IMG/VR virus record: IMGVR_UViG_3300034061_005220
Coordinates: 1 to 35,109 of that record
Reading direction: 5' to 3' (one strand)
Origin: a virus
DNA length: 35,109 nt
A program made the position numbers and the translations under genes. This document shows positions 1-8,800 of this stretch, in pieces. Positions within the stretch are counted from its first letter, which is position 1. Each line of letters starts with the position of its first letter. The notes beneath the pieces are model-generated. The model was given only the letters and a program-made list of their open reading frames with translations. It was not told where the DNA came from and searched no databases.

Positions 1-888
1 CAGGCTCCCCCGCCGCCCCCGCCGGAGCAGCAGGCCCCGCCGCCTCCCCAGCAGAACCAGCAGGTCGACCCGAACGCGGACGTCGCCGACGACCAGAACG
101 CGGCGTACGAGCACCGCTACCGGTCGATGAAGGGGCGCCATGACGCGCTCAAGGCGCGCACCGACCGCAACACGCAGGGGCTACTTGCCCGGATCAACGA
201 GCTCGAAGTCGAGCTGGAAGCCGCGCGCCGCGCCGGGCCGCCCTCGCAGCAAAACCAGCCCGCGCCGTCGAGCACATCGCCGGCCTTCACCGAGGAAGAC
301 GAGGCAACGTGGGGCACCGACATGCTGTCCCTGATCGACCGCGTCGCCGAGCGCAAGGTCGCAGGCATGCGGGGGGAGCTGGCGCAGGTCACGGGGCAGG
401 TCACGCGCAAGCAAATGTTCGACTACCTCGACGGAAACCTGCCGAAGTGGCGCGACACCAACGAGGACCCGGAGTTCCTCGCGTGGCTGAACTTGCGCGA
501 CGAAGGAACTGGTGTTATACGTGACGTGCTGTTGAAAGATGCTTTCGCAAAGGGCGAGCCCCAGCGGGTAGCGTATTTCTTCAGGAGCTTCATCTCCGAT
601 GGTGCTCACCCGGCCCCTTCAGCGGGTCAGTCGAACGGCCAGACGCCCCCGACCCAGTCGGCACCGTCGAACCGTTTGAATCTGGCATCGCTGGCCGCTC
701 CGGGAAGAGCCGGATCGTCGCCGCCTCCACCGGCATCCGACGCGAAGCGCACGTACTCAACATCCGAGATCGGTCGGTTTTTCTCTGACAAGGCTCGAGG
801 AGCGTGGCGCGGCCGTGAAGCTGATGCCGACATCTTCGAACGAGACATCTTCCTTGCTCAGGCTGAAGGCCGCGTGATCCCGGGGTAG
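1..888 (+). CDS. Scaffold-like head assembly protein (5' end missing)
   Basis: The frame is open from the first base, so this is the C-terminal 295 residues of a longer gene; the first ATG at 127 is internal. What is visible: a Pro/Gln-rich stretch, then a YEHRYRSMKGRHDAL segment (about 108-152) leading into a charged coiled coil (ARINELEVELEAARR), then Pro/Ser-rich low-complexity sequence and a basic C-terminus. A Pro-rich, coiled-coil protein directly upstream of the major capsid gene is the usual layout and position of phage scaffolding proteins, and the Y-R-x-x-K-G-R/K-H/Y motif recalls many podoviral scaffold-like proteins. Role inferred: it would form the transient core of the procapsid. 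No catalytic motif is seen. It could instead be a minor head protein. Confidence 0.7.
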   Translation, partial: QAPPPPPPEQQAPPPPQQNQQVDPNADVADDQNAAYEHRYRSMKGRHDALKARTDRNTQGLLARINELEVELEAARRAGPPSQQNQPAPSSTSPAFTEEDEATWGTDMLSLIDRVAERKVAGMRGELAQVTGQVTRKQMFDYLDGNLPKWRDTNEDPEFLAWLNLRDEGTGVIRDVLLKDAFAKGEPQRVAYFFRSFISDGAHPAPSAGQSNGQTPPTQSAPSNRLNLASLAAPGRAGSSPPPPASDAKRTYSTSEIGRFFSDKARGAWRGREADADIFERDIFLAQAEGRVIPG

Positions 889-916
889 CTGAACCCTGTT
901 TCTCGTGGAGATCATC

Positions 917-2017
917 GTGGACATCAAGAACCTCATTGGCGCCGCCGTAACCGCTGGCGTCCTGACTGCCGGTATCGACTTCCCGCTCGGGCACGACCTC
1001 GGCGCGTCCAATCCCAACATCGCCTTCGCGTTCGGCCTTGCCGGCGCCATGACCACGCCGGCGATTTACCCCTCGGGGTCGTCTCAGCCGTCGCCGGCCT
1101 ATTCGGGTACGTTCATCCCGGAGATCTGGTCGGGCAAGCTGATCGAGAAGTTCTACGCCGCCACCGTGCTGGCTGCGATCTCGAACACGGACTACGAAGG
1201 CGAGATCAAGAACTTCGGCGACACCGTCAACATCCGCACCATCCCGACCATCACCATCAGCGACTACCTCGCCGGTGGCGATCTGGCGGTGCAGCGCCCG
1301 GGTTCGGCGATTGTCACCCTGCTGATCGACAAGGGCAAGTACTTCAACACGATCCTCGACGACGTGATGAAGGTCCAGTCGGACATCAACCAGATGGCCC
1401 TCTGGTCGGATGACGCGTCGCAGCAGATGAAGATCACCGTCGACACCGACGTGCTCGCCGGCATCCTCGGGCAGGCCACCGCGACCTACAACCGCGGCGC
1501 CACTGCGGGCAAGATCTCGGGCAACATCAACCTCGGCGTCACGACTTCGCCGCTCTCCGTCGTGGCCAACAGCGCGCCGGCGGGCAAGGTCGACGTCGTC
1601 GAAGTGATCACCCGCCTCGGGCAGGTGCTCGACGAGCAGAACATCCCGGAGATGGGCCGCTGGATCCTGATCCCGACGTGGGTCGGCACGCTGATCAAGC
1701 GCTCCGAGCTGCGGCAGGTGTTCATGTCGGGCGACAGCGTCACCATGCTGCGCAACGGCCGTCTGGGCATGATCGACCGCTTCACGGTCTACGTGTCCAA
1801 CCTTCTGCCGAACGGCGTGGCTGGCGGTCTGGCTGCCGGCGAGTTCGCCGTCTACGCCGGCCATCCGCACGCGCTCACCTTCGCGTCGCAGATGACCAAG
1901 GTCGAGACGCTCCGCTCCGAGCGCACCTTCGGCACCCTGCTCCGTGGCCTGCAGGTCTACGGCTACAAGGTGCTCGACGGTCAGGCGCTGGCGCAGGCGA
2001 TCGTCACGGCGGGCTAA
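917..2017 (+). CDS. Major capsid protein, HK97 fold
   Basis: Forms the icosahedral shell. The sequence has the usual features of phage coat proteins: an early FIPEIWSGKLIEKF helix followed by GDTVNIRTIP (N-arm/E-loop-like region), an ILDDVMKVQSDI helix, a central LDEQNIPEMGRWILIP segment ('P-domain' strand with the typical P-x-x-GR-hh-hhP pattern), and a late RNGRLGMIDRFTVYVSN motif common in coat proteins. I chose GTG at 917 because GGAG lies six bases upstream; an in-frame GTG at 905 has no Shine-Dalgarno. Length of 366 residues suits the family. It follows the scaffold-like gene and is followed by a GC-rich hairpin, so transcript levels may drop after it. Subfamily (P22-like or N4-gp56-like) cannot be settled by eye. 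Confidence 0.88.
   Translation: MDIKNLIGAAVTAGVLTAGIDFPLGHDLGASNPNIAFAFGLAGAMTTPAIYPSGSSQPSPAYSGTFIPEIWSGKLIEKFYAATVLAAISNTDYEGEIKNFGDTVNIRTIPTITISDYLAGGDLAVQRPGSAIVTLLIDKGKYFNTILDDVMKVQSDINQMALWSDDASQQMKITVDTDVLAGILGQATATYNRGATAGKISGNINLGVTTSPLSVVANSAPAGKVDVVEVITRLGQVLDEQNIPEMGRWILIPTWVGTLIKRSELRQVFMSGDSVTMLRNGRLGMIDRFTVYVSNLLPNGVAGGLAAGEFAVYAGHPHALTFASQMTKVETLRSERTFGTLLRGLQVYGYKVLDGQALAQAIVTAG
1066..1081. repeat. P16 palindrome copy (weak)
   Basis: TTACC, spacer CCTCGG, GGTCG. Left arm perfect, right arm two mismatches, core ACCY-N4-RGGT kept. Inside the major capsid gene. Confidence 0.4.
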
Positions 2018-2029
2018 GTGGGGGGACTA

Positions 2030-2057
2030 GGGGCCGGGGGGTAAAACCTCTGGCCCC
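2030..2057 (+). terminator. GC-rich hairpin after the capsid gene (possible attenuator)
   Basis: GGGGCC at 2030-2035 is complementary to GGCCCC at 2052-2057. Inside lies a further G-run facing CCTC. Only GTCTT follows, so there is no proper U-tract. It lies between the capsid stop and the next ribosome site. By analogy with the weak terminator after the T7 capsid gene it may attenuate downstream transcription; this is inference. Confidence 0.4.
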
Positions 2058-2077
2058 GTCTTCCTAGGGAGGCTCTC

Positions 2078-2422
2078 GTGGCGTTCAGGACAGTCGGCGA
2101 CATCATCACCGAAGCGCGCGTCCTCTTGCAGGACGTCGCCGGCGAGCGATACACCGACACCCAGATGGTGCAGGCCCTCAATGAAGGCCTACTCGAGACG
2201 CGCCGGTTGCGCCCTGACATGTACCGCGACCGGCTCTCGAACGTGCCGCAGTACACGACTTCCCAGTTCTCGACCTACATCGACTACGAGCAGATGTACG
2301 TGCCGGCGCTGATCAACTTCGTGACCGGCCGGATCCAGATGCAGGATGACGAGGCCAACAGCGACGGCCGCGCCGTGGTGTTCTTCAACACGTTCCTCTC
2401 CAAGCTTACAGGGTTGGGGTAA
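2078..2422 (+). CDS. Head-tail adaptor-like protein (DUF6682-like)
   Basis: A 114-residue protein starting at GTG with GGGAGG seven bases upstream. The N-terminal half (VGDIITEARVLLQDVAGERYTD followed by MVQALNEGLLETRRLRPDM) matches the pattern of small phage adaptor proteins in which a helix-turn with D-x-x-G-x-R-Y/W precedes an 'LNEG' helix and an RPD turn; I recall this as DUF6682. Such proteins are thought to join portal and tail. The stop overlaps the next start (TAATG), so the two genes are probably translationally coupled. Position right after the capsid supports a connector role. The assignment rests on pattern memory, not on a search. Confidence 0.6.
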   Translation: MAFRTVGDIITEARVLLQDVAGERYTDTQMVQALNEGLLETRRLRPDMYRDRLSNVPQYTTSQFSTYIDYEQMYVPALINFVTGRIQMQDDEANSDGRAVVFFNTFLSKLTGLG

Positions 2423-3045
2423 TGAGCGCTGAATTCGACCGCCTGATCGCTGACGCCTCGGTGCATGCGCCGGGCGCGTTGCCGTCTGGCATCGAGGCCG
2501 AGCTGTTCATGCTCCTTCGGGACTTTCTGCAGCAGACCAATGCTTGGCAGATGGGGTTCGACCTTTGCATCGTCCCCGGTACCCGCTGCTACACGATCAC
2601 GCCGGGCAACGGTGTCGCCATCAAGTCGCTGCTCTGCCTATTCGATAGTGAAGACATCGACAAGCGGTGGGTGACCGCCGCGTCAATGCCTACGCCCGGC
2701 ACGATTATGCTCGCCCGCGACCCTAGCCTCGACGCCTGCTGGGTGGCGCAGTGCAGCGTCTACGCCGTCGATGGGTCCAACCCAAGCGACTGCAAGCGGC
2801 TCATCCCGTCTTGGGTCCTGAGCATGTACTACGACACCCTCTTTCAGGGGCTCGTCGGCCGCCTCCAGACGCAGCCGTTGAAGCCCTACTCCAACACGCA
2901 GCTGGGTGCCGCCCATCTGCGCGCGTACTACTCGGGTCGCGGGCTGGCGCGGGCTACTGTGGCCCGCCAGAACGTCCACAACGCCCCGACGTGGGGTTAC
3001 CCTCAAGCCGGCATCGCTAACGTCGGAAGGCAGCGCGGCGTATGA
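2422..3045 (+). CDS. Putative neck/tail joining protein
   Basis: A 207-residue soluble protein with no signal peptide or membrane segment. The N-terminus reads PSGIEAELFMLLRDFLQQTNAWQ, an amphipathic helix I associate with structural proteins encoded near the head-tail connector of podoviruses, followed by beta-rich sequence and a C-terminal region with RAYYSGRGLARATVARQNVHN. Its start overlaps the upstream stop and its stop overlaps the next ATG (ATGA), which places it in one translational unit with the adaptor and fibre genes. Function is inferred from position only: probably a virion component at the neck or tail base. No enzymatic motif is visible. Confidence 0.55.
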   Translation: MSAEFDRLIADASVHAPGALPSGIEAELFMLLRDFLQQTNAWQMGFDLCIVPGTRCYTITPGNGVAIKSLLCLFDSEDIDKRWVTAASMPTPGTIMLARDPSLDACWVAQCSVYAVDGSNPSDCKRLIPSWVLSMYYDTLFQGLVGRLQTQPLKPYSNTQLGAAHLRAYYSGRGLARATVARQNVHNAPTWGYPQAGIANVGRQRGV

Positions 3046-3929
3046 CCCTGCAAATTGTCCACCCCTTTGTGAACCTGAAAGCCGACGGCGTCGACACGAC
3101 CGTCGTGCGCCCGTCGGACTGGAACGACGACCACACGATCACGTTGGCTGCGGGCAAAGTCCTTGGCCGCGACACGTCTGGCGCCGGCGCAGCGCAAGAG
3201 CTCCCCCTGTCGTTTACCTCTGCAGGTGACGCTACGTTCACTGCGACGGGTGCGGTCAAGCTGACGGCGGGTACGACGGCCCAGCGCCCCGGAACGCCTC
3301 TGGCAGGCATGGAGCGGTGGAACACGACCCTTGCCGTCAAGGAGATCTACGACGGGGCCAATTGGGTTCCGTACGCGCTCGAGGCCGCTATTACCGCGGC
3401 GATCGCCGCCGCAGTAGCCGCCGCAGTGCCGACCGGCTCGATCCGCCCCTGCCTTAAACTGACAGCAGACACGGGTTGGGTGCGGCTCAACGGGCTGACG
3501 ATTGGATCGGCTTCCTCGGCGGCTACCGAGCGGGCCAACGCCGACTGCGAGACGTTGTTCAAGTATCTCTGGGACAACCTCGATGACACGCGAGCCCCTG
3601 TGTCTGGTGGCCGTGGCGTTTCGGCGACGGCAGACTGGGCATCCAACAAGCGCATCACGCTCCCCTCGTCCCGCGACCGGGTCTTGGTGGGTATGGCCAC
3701 GATGGGCAGCACTGACGCGGCTCTGATCTCGTTGTTCGACACGACGATCATGGGCAACACCGGCGGCGACGAAGCACATACGCACACCGCCACAGCAGAT
3801 ACTGCCCCGGGTGTTTGGGGCATCGTCGGTAATGGCCCAGCGGCTAGTAGCCATACACACGTAATCACGGTTGCCAACGGTAAGGCGATCCCACCCGCGC
3901 TGGTAGTCTGCGTGCAGATCAAGCTCTAG
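3042..3929 (+). CDS. Tail fibre with collar-like C-terminus
   Basis: A 295-residue fibre protein. The N-terminus (FVNLKADGVDTTVVRPSDWNDDHTI) has the short beta segment with P-S-D-W-N-D-D-H found at the start of many phage fibres. An Ala-rich helix (AAITAAIAAAVAAAVPTGSI, coiled-coil-like) leads to a collar-type domain: GWVRLNGLTIGS, ERANADCETLFKYLWDNL, then ITLPSSRDRVLVGM and two HxH clusters (EAHTHTA and SSHTH), ending PPALVVCVQIKL. Collar domains of short tail fibres use such HxH pairs to bind metal in a trimeric shaft and often end with a hydrophobic I-K/A-L. Likely role: a receptor-binding or shaft subunit on the virion. The upstream stop and this ATG overlap. Confidence 0.78.
   Translation: MTLQIVHPFVNLKADGVDTTVVRPSDWNDDHTITLAAGKVLGRDTSGAGAAQELPLSFTSAGDATFTATGAVKLTAGTTAQRPGTPLAGMERWNTTLAVKEIYDGANWVPYALEAAITAAIAAAVAAAVPTGSIRPCLKLTADTGWVRLNGLTIGSASSAATERANADCETLFKYLWDNLDDTRAPVSGGRGVSATADWASNKRITLPSSRDRVLVGMATMGSTDAALISLFDTTIMGNTGGDEAHTHTATADTAPGVWGIVGNGPAASSHTHVITVANGKAIPPALVVCVQIKL
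3214..3229. repeat. P16 palindrome copy
   Basis: TTACC, spacer TCTGCA, GGTGA. One arm mismatch. Inside the collar-fibre gene. Confidence 0.6.
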
Positions 3930-3976
3930 GCCTAGTACCCGCGTTCTGATAAAGTAACTCTCAACAGGAGGCATCC

Positions 3977-4588
3977 ATGCAGGATTTCGACGCAGTAAGG
4001 GCTCAGTTTTTCGAGCCGACCGGAGAAGACGCTCCCGACTACGGCATGTACCGTCCCAGCGCCACCGAGATCGCGATCGCTGTTGGCGGCGTGAAGGTCG
4101 CCAGCTTTGGGTCGGGTACTACCGGCGCCTCGCCGCGGTGTGTTCATACTGGCGGTCACTCACCGGCGACCAACGCTGCTGGCACTGACGCGACGCCGGT
4201 AGTCACCGAAACGTACATCGCCGAGATCCTCGTGCCGACCGCGATGCTCATGACCGGGTTCGCCCTGTTCAACGGCAGCGTCGCCAGCGGCAACATCAAG
4301 ATCGGCCTCTACAGCAAGGCCGGTGCGGTTCTCGCGCAGTCCGCTTCGACGGCGATGTCGGGTACGGACGCCTTCCAGCGCGTGCCGCTCACGGCAACGT
4401 ACCAGCTGGCCCCGGGCACCTACTACATCGGCCTGCAGGTCGACAACACGACGGCCCGCTTCAACACCCACACGTTCGGCAACTTCGGCGCATCGAAGAA
4501 GACTGGCGAGACGTACGGCACGCTCACCACGATCACGCCGCCGACGACGTTCACCACGGCTCTCGGCCCGATGGGCGGCCTCTACTAA
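3977..4588 (+). CDS. Small beta-rich virion protein, possible adhesin
   Basis: A 203-residue protein with AGGAGG seven bases before the ATG. The first ~45 residues (MQDFDAVRAQFFEPTGEDAP and GMYRPSATEIAIAVGG) look like an attachment segment. The rest is Thr/Gly/Ala-rich with alternating hydrophobics (TAMLMTGFALFNGSVASGNIKIGLYSKAG and APGTYYIGLQVDN), the pattern of a jelly-roll or carbohydrate-binding beta sandwich. No membrane segment, signal peptide or catalytic motif. It sits between the collar fibre and the giant spike, so a decoration or receptor-binding role is plausible, but no family was recognised. Confidence 0.6.
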   Translation: MQDFDAVRAQFFEPTGEDAPDYGMYRPSATEIAIAVGGVKVASFGSGTTGASPRCVHTGGHSPATNAAGTDATPVVTETYIAEILVPTAMLMTGFALFNGSVASGNIKIGLYSKAGAVLAQSASTAMSGTDAFQRVPLTATYQLAPGTYYIGLQVDNTTARFNTHTFGNFGASKKTGETYGTLTTITPPTTFTTALGPMGGLY

Positions 4589-4601
4589 CAACGGCGGGGC
4601 T

Positions 4602-4617
4602 TTACCCGGGAAGGTAA
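4602..4617. repeat. P16 palindrome copy, perfect, over a ribosome site
   Basis: TTACC, spacer CGGGAA, GGTAA, with one more T/A pair outside. It ends three bases before the ATG at 4621, and its right arm is the Shine-Dalgarno element. Confidence 0.85.
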
Positions 4618-4620
4618 ATC

Positions 4621-5004
4621 ATGTCGAATAACCGGATCATGTTCGACGACGGCACGACGGAGACCGCTGTCGTCGCCCACGACAACCCTTTGCCGACTGC
4701 TATTGTCGATAGCGCAACCGGCCTCGAGGTCTCCTTTGGCTTTACCCCGCTGGGTATCACCACCAAGACCACGACGTTGGTTAAGGCTGGTGCAGGTATG
4801 GTCGGCGACATTACGATCAATGCCACCGGCACGGTTGACACGATCACCGTGTACGACGCGCTGACGGCAGTCGGCACGCCGCTGGCGACTATCACCGCGC
4901 CAACCGTGGGCATGAAGTTCTGCGAGCTTTACAAGTTCTCCGTAGGCCTCACGATCGTCACGGGCGGCACGACAGCAGGCAACTACACGGTCTCGTTCCA
5001 GTGA
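4621..5004 (+). CDS. Small beta-rich protein, unknown function
   Basis: A 127-residue protein rich in Thr, Val and Gly with repeated beta-strand alternation (GDITINATGTVDTITVYDAL and FSVGLTIVTGGTTAGNYTVSF). The composition and the Gly-Gly-Thr-Thr turn near the C-terminus are those of small phage decoration or fibre-associated proteins. No family recognised. Its ribosome-binding site lies inside a perfect copy of the P16 palindrome (4602-4617), whose right arm ends three bases before the ATG, so initiation may be controlled by RNA folding or by a bound protein. A second copy of the palindrome lies inside the gene at 4742. Confidence 0.55.
   Translation: MSNNRIMFDDGTTETAVVAHDNPLPTAIVDSATGLEVSFGFTPLGITTKTTTLVKAGAGMVGDITINATGTVDTITVYDALTAVGTPLATITAPTVGMKFCELYKFSVGLTIVTGGTTAGNYTVSFQ
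4742..4757. repeat. P16 palindrome copy
   Basis: TTACC, spacer CCGCTG, GGTAT. One mismatch. Inside the 127-residue gene. Confidence 0.65.
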
Positions 5005-5130
5005 GCCTGACGCGCAAACTACTAAGCGGCGCGGCGCGACTTATAACGCGCCCGCTGACCACAACACAGGAAGCTCAAGTGTGGGCGTGGGGTATGGGGC
5101 TTTGACAGCTCGTTAGAAGGAAGCGCCACA
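5005..5130. other. Intergenic gap with a strong GC hairpin
   Basis: This 126-base gap holds no ORF. GGCGCG (5033-5038) pairs with CGCGCC (5047-5052) around the loop ACTTATAA. No T-tract follows. TTGACA occurs at 5102-5107, but no matching -10 precedes the start at 5131. The hairpin could be an attenuator, an RNA processing site or a mark of a phage promoter; none can be proven here. Confidence 0.4.
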
Positions 5131-5811
5131 ATGGCTTTAACTCCGCTTTTCACTGACGGCTGCGACACCTGTTCTACGTCGTACGCTGAAACGGGCACCA
5201 TCGAGACGAGCAATCTCTACGTCGAGATCCTGCTCCCGATTGACGCTTCGACGCTCGCTGTGCAGATCACGGGCACGTGGACGGCGACGCTCTTGTTTGA
5301 GGGCACGGTCAATGGCGATGACTGGTTCTCTGTGGACATGCAGCCGCTCCCTTCGGGCCTGCAGGTAAATTCAGCGACTTCGAACGGTGTGTGGCAAGGC
5401 AACGTCGCCGGCTACTCTAAGTTCCGTGTGCGTACGACGGCGATTACACTCGAGGCAGATGTTTCGATCAGGGTCACGTCTGGCCCCGCGACGTTGCCTG
5501 TGTCGACCGATGATACGTCGGCGCTTACGTGGGCTCGCAGCGCCGTCACGCTTACTGGCGCTACCGACCAAGTGTTGCTCGCAGCTGACGCCAGTCGTCG
5601 AGCGATTATGCTTTACAACCGCGACACCAACGATCTCGCGCGCTACGACATCGCAGGACAGTCGATCAACGCCGCCGCTGATGAAGGCATTCCGCTCAAC
5701 GCTGGGATCTCTCTCCACAGCTACAGTGGGCAAGACGCCCCCACGGGCACGATTACGATTACGGGTACCGCTGGCAACATCATTACTGTGTACGCCGGCA
5801 CGACCGCGTAA
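5131..5811 (+). CDS. Beta-rich structural protein, unknown function
   Basis: A 226-residue protein with GAAGGAAG upstream of the ATG. The N-terminal part (FTDGCDTCSTSYAETGTIETSNLYVEILLPID) contains a CDTC pair, unusual among these otherwise Cys-poor structural genes. Beta-sandwich-like stretches follow (VQITGTWTATLLFEGTVNGDDW; FRVRTTAITLEADVSIRVTSGPATLP), and a second repeat-like module at the C-terminus (QVLLAADASRRAIMLYNRD, GTITITGTAGNIITVYAGT). The pattern F-E-G-T-V-N-G-D-D-W is one I associate with phage decoration proteins. Position just before the spike suggests a virion surface or tail-tip component. Family not identified. Confidence 0.55.
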   Translation: MALTPLFTDGCDTCSTSYAETGTIETSNLYVEILLPIDASTLAVQITGTWTATLLFEGTVNGDDWFSVDMQPLPSGLQVNSATSNGVWQGNVAGYSKFRVRTTAITLEADVSIRVTSGPATLPVSTDDTSALTWARSAVTLTGATDQVLLAADASRRAIMLYNRDTNDLARYDIAGQSINAAADEGIPLNAGISLHSYSGQDAPTGTITITGTAGNIITVYAGTTA

Positions 5812-5824
5812 CCTCTAGAGGTAA
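5809..5824. repeat. P16 palindrome copy over the spike ribosome site
   Basis: TAACC, spacer TCTAGA, GGTAA. Core ACCTCTAGAGGT is a perfect 12-bp palindrome. It holds the stop TAA of the upstream gene and ends three bases before the spike ATG. Confidence 0.75.
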
Positions 5825-5827
5825 CAC

Positions 5828-8800
5828 ATGAGTATCAACCTCGGCTCTCTTCCGTTACCTTTTGCGGTTACCAACAAAGCAGCTCTGAGCGCACTTGGGA
5901 CGATCGCAAGGTCTGTACTAGTAAAAGACCGCACCACTGTCGGAGATAACGGCGGCGGCCTCTTTACGTTCCGCACCGGAGATCAGTCGGCGTACATCAC
6001 CGCTGACCCGCAGGGGGGAGTATGGGTCGCGCCGGATAGCGATCCGACGGGTGCGTCTGGTGCGTGGCAGCGGCTGTATGCCGGAGCCTTGAACCTGCGT
6101 TGGTTTGGTGGTGTGGGCAACAACTCAACCGACAACCAGCCTGCGTGGGCTTCTATCGACACGTACGTCGCAACACTGAACAGTGGCAGGCAAGAGGCGG
6201 CGGAGGTGTTTGTCCCCGCCGGTATCTACAAGCAGTCTGCGACGACGTTGGCGTCGAGCTACATCATCCGTGGCGAGGGCGATGAGGCGACCGAGTTCCG
6301 CCCCATGACTTCGGCGCAGGCGCACATTTTCCAATTCACAGGCCCCGTCGCCCAGATGCGGGACTTCGGTATCCTTGGGTGGGCGACCCGCACTCCCGCA
6401 GATTTTGCCTTGGTGGGCATCATCTCCGATGGCGGAGAATATGAGTTCACAAACTATCGTGTCTATAATTGTGTGGAGCCCTTCTGGCACAAGCGTGGTC
6501 GCCGCTACAACAACCACACAGGATCGATTGGTGTGTTGGGTGAAGGCGGCATCGGCATTCACCTTGCTGGCGTGGACGGCGCGGCCAACGCGCTGACGGC
6601 GCAAAGCTGCGTGAACAATCCCATCACGGCCCAGTCGTGGTCTGGCGGCGTCCTGACATTCACGACCACAAACGCGCACGGATTCGCTCCCTACGACTCT
6701 TTCATCATCTACGGGGCAACCCCCAGCGGTTACAATGGCACCTTCCGCGCCGTGTCGGGCACGACCGGCTCAACCCTGCGTGCTGAGTTGGTGGCGGACC
6801 CCGGCGCTTCGTCTGTCCTCGGCACGATGACAGTCGCGACTTTTGTTGCGACCGATACGACTCGTGTGCGCCGCACTGCCAAGTTCAACATCTACGGATC
6901 AAGCCCCAACGGCTACAACGGCCAGTGGATTGCCAACACCGGAAGCACTGGCGCTACGTTGGTGGCGTGCCTGTCGAGCAACCCCGGCGCTTCGACGGTT
7001 CTGGGCACCTCGTCGGCGGCGCGTGGTTGGGGTGCAGTCACGTCGGAAACCCGCATCGGGCCGAAAGTAGCAGTCTACTCCGGCTCGTCTTCCGCGTCGC
7101 TGCAGAACCTCCTCGGCCAAAGCTGGTCAAGCGGTACGGTTACATACACGACGGAGTTTGAACCCAACATGGAGGTTGGCGATCAGTTCACGGTTCGCGG
7201 CTCCATCCCCACAGGGTACAACGGCACCTTTACGGCGACGGCAGTTGGTGAACGCGAAGTTTCTGCCGCGCTGGTCACGAATCCTAACCTGACGCCAAAC
7301 ACGTTGACATCTCAGACGTGGTTGAATGAAGTTGCAACGTACACCACCACCACCGCCCACGGCCTCGCTCCGGGCGATGTCTTCACCATTTCGGGAAGTG
7401 TCCCCACCGGCTACAGCGGCACCTTCACGGCAATTTCCGGCACCGCCGGATCGACCATAACAGCGGTCGTCTCCGTTGACCCCGGCGCGTCCTCGACGCT
7501 GGGTAATCTCATCGTCTACGGCGAAATCTACGGGCGCTACAACGGAACGGCAATCCTGCTCGACACCGACAACGGTGCCACCATCATCGAGAACTCGGAG
7601 ACGGGTTCATGCAACTACGCCATCCGCATCGCAGACACGCTGGGGCTTGGCGACCAAGATGGAGACAACTATCGAGGCACGGGATTCCTGAAGTTGCGGG
7701 GCATCACGACCGGCAACTGTGGCATAGCGGGCGTATCTATCGAAGCCAACGGACGCTCGTTCAAGGCGTTCAGTTCGTCCTTCAGTGCCCCCGGTGCGGA
7801 CAACGCGGATGGTGTCTACATCGACTCCAATCTTGCCTCTCCGCAGATTACCGGGTGTGAGTTTCACTCCTGTCGCGCCACCGGCATCCGCCTGCGGAAT
7901 GCCTACAGCCTCGCCGTCAAGGGGTCGATCTTCTCCGACATCGGCACACGTGGAGGAGGCACACCGGGTGTCGGCTTGCGGTGTGAGACGGGAGCGGCTG
8001 ATGTTTATTTCTCTGAGAACACGGTCAATCCCGACCTTCAACTGAACACTTCCGCCACGATGGACTACGCAGTCTTGCTGGCTGCTGATGATGGAGACGA
8101 CGCCTTCACGGGCACCGTGTATGTGGCGGCGAACACCATGCTCGACATGAACATCGCTGACTACGGCGATCTGTCTACTTCGGGCACTTTCTCTCTGGTC
8201 AACGACGACTTCGTTGTCGCCCCCTCGTCGTCCACGGCGGCGCAATTCCAAGCCCTTGTCAGCGCAAACGCCGTCGTGTGGATTACTGAGCCGTTCACGA
8301 ACACGTGGACGGAGACCTGTGATCTTTCCGGATTGAATGGCAAGAAGATCATCTCCCTGCCGTGCTACGAGCCAATTATTGTTTCTTCCGCAACCCCAGC
8401 AATTCGTGTTGGTGGCGACGACCATCGTTTCAATGGCGACTGGTGGATCAAGTGCTCCACTGAAACTTCCGTGGATACTCTTTGTGTTGAAGTAACTGCC
8501 AACTCGTATCGACACTACTGGGATACCTTCAAGCCGGAAGACTTCGGCATCGGTATGCAAGGCACGAAGGGTGTGATCCGCGAGATCATTACCCGCAACT
8601 TTGAGCCCCTGAACCTTCTATCGTTCGGCAAGCGGTTCTACTCATCCGACAGCAACTCTGAGATAGGCCTGCTGCGCGACGACCGCATCTACACGTCGAT
8701 CACGGACAGCGACGCCGACAACTGCATCATGTACTCCGTCGGGCCGAATGTCGGCTCCGGCGGCCTGATCGGGTACGAACACGGTGGCGGCCTCCTGTAC

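Noticed and set aside
2406-2422. P16-like site at the start of the 207-residue gene
   Set aside because: TTACA and GGTAA are separated by seven bases instead of six, so it was not counted. It may be a decayed copy.
5102-5107. TTGACA before the 226-residue gene
   Set aside because: No -10-like sequence at proper distance before the start at 5131.
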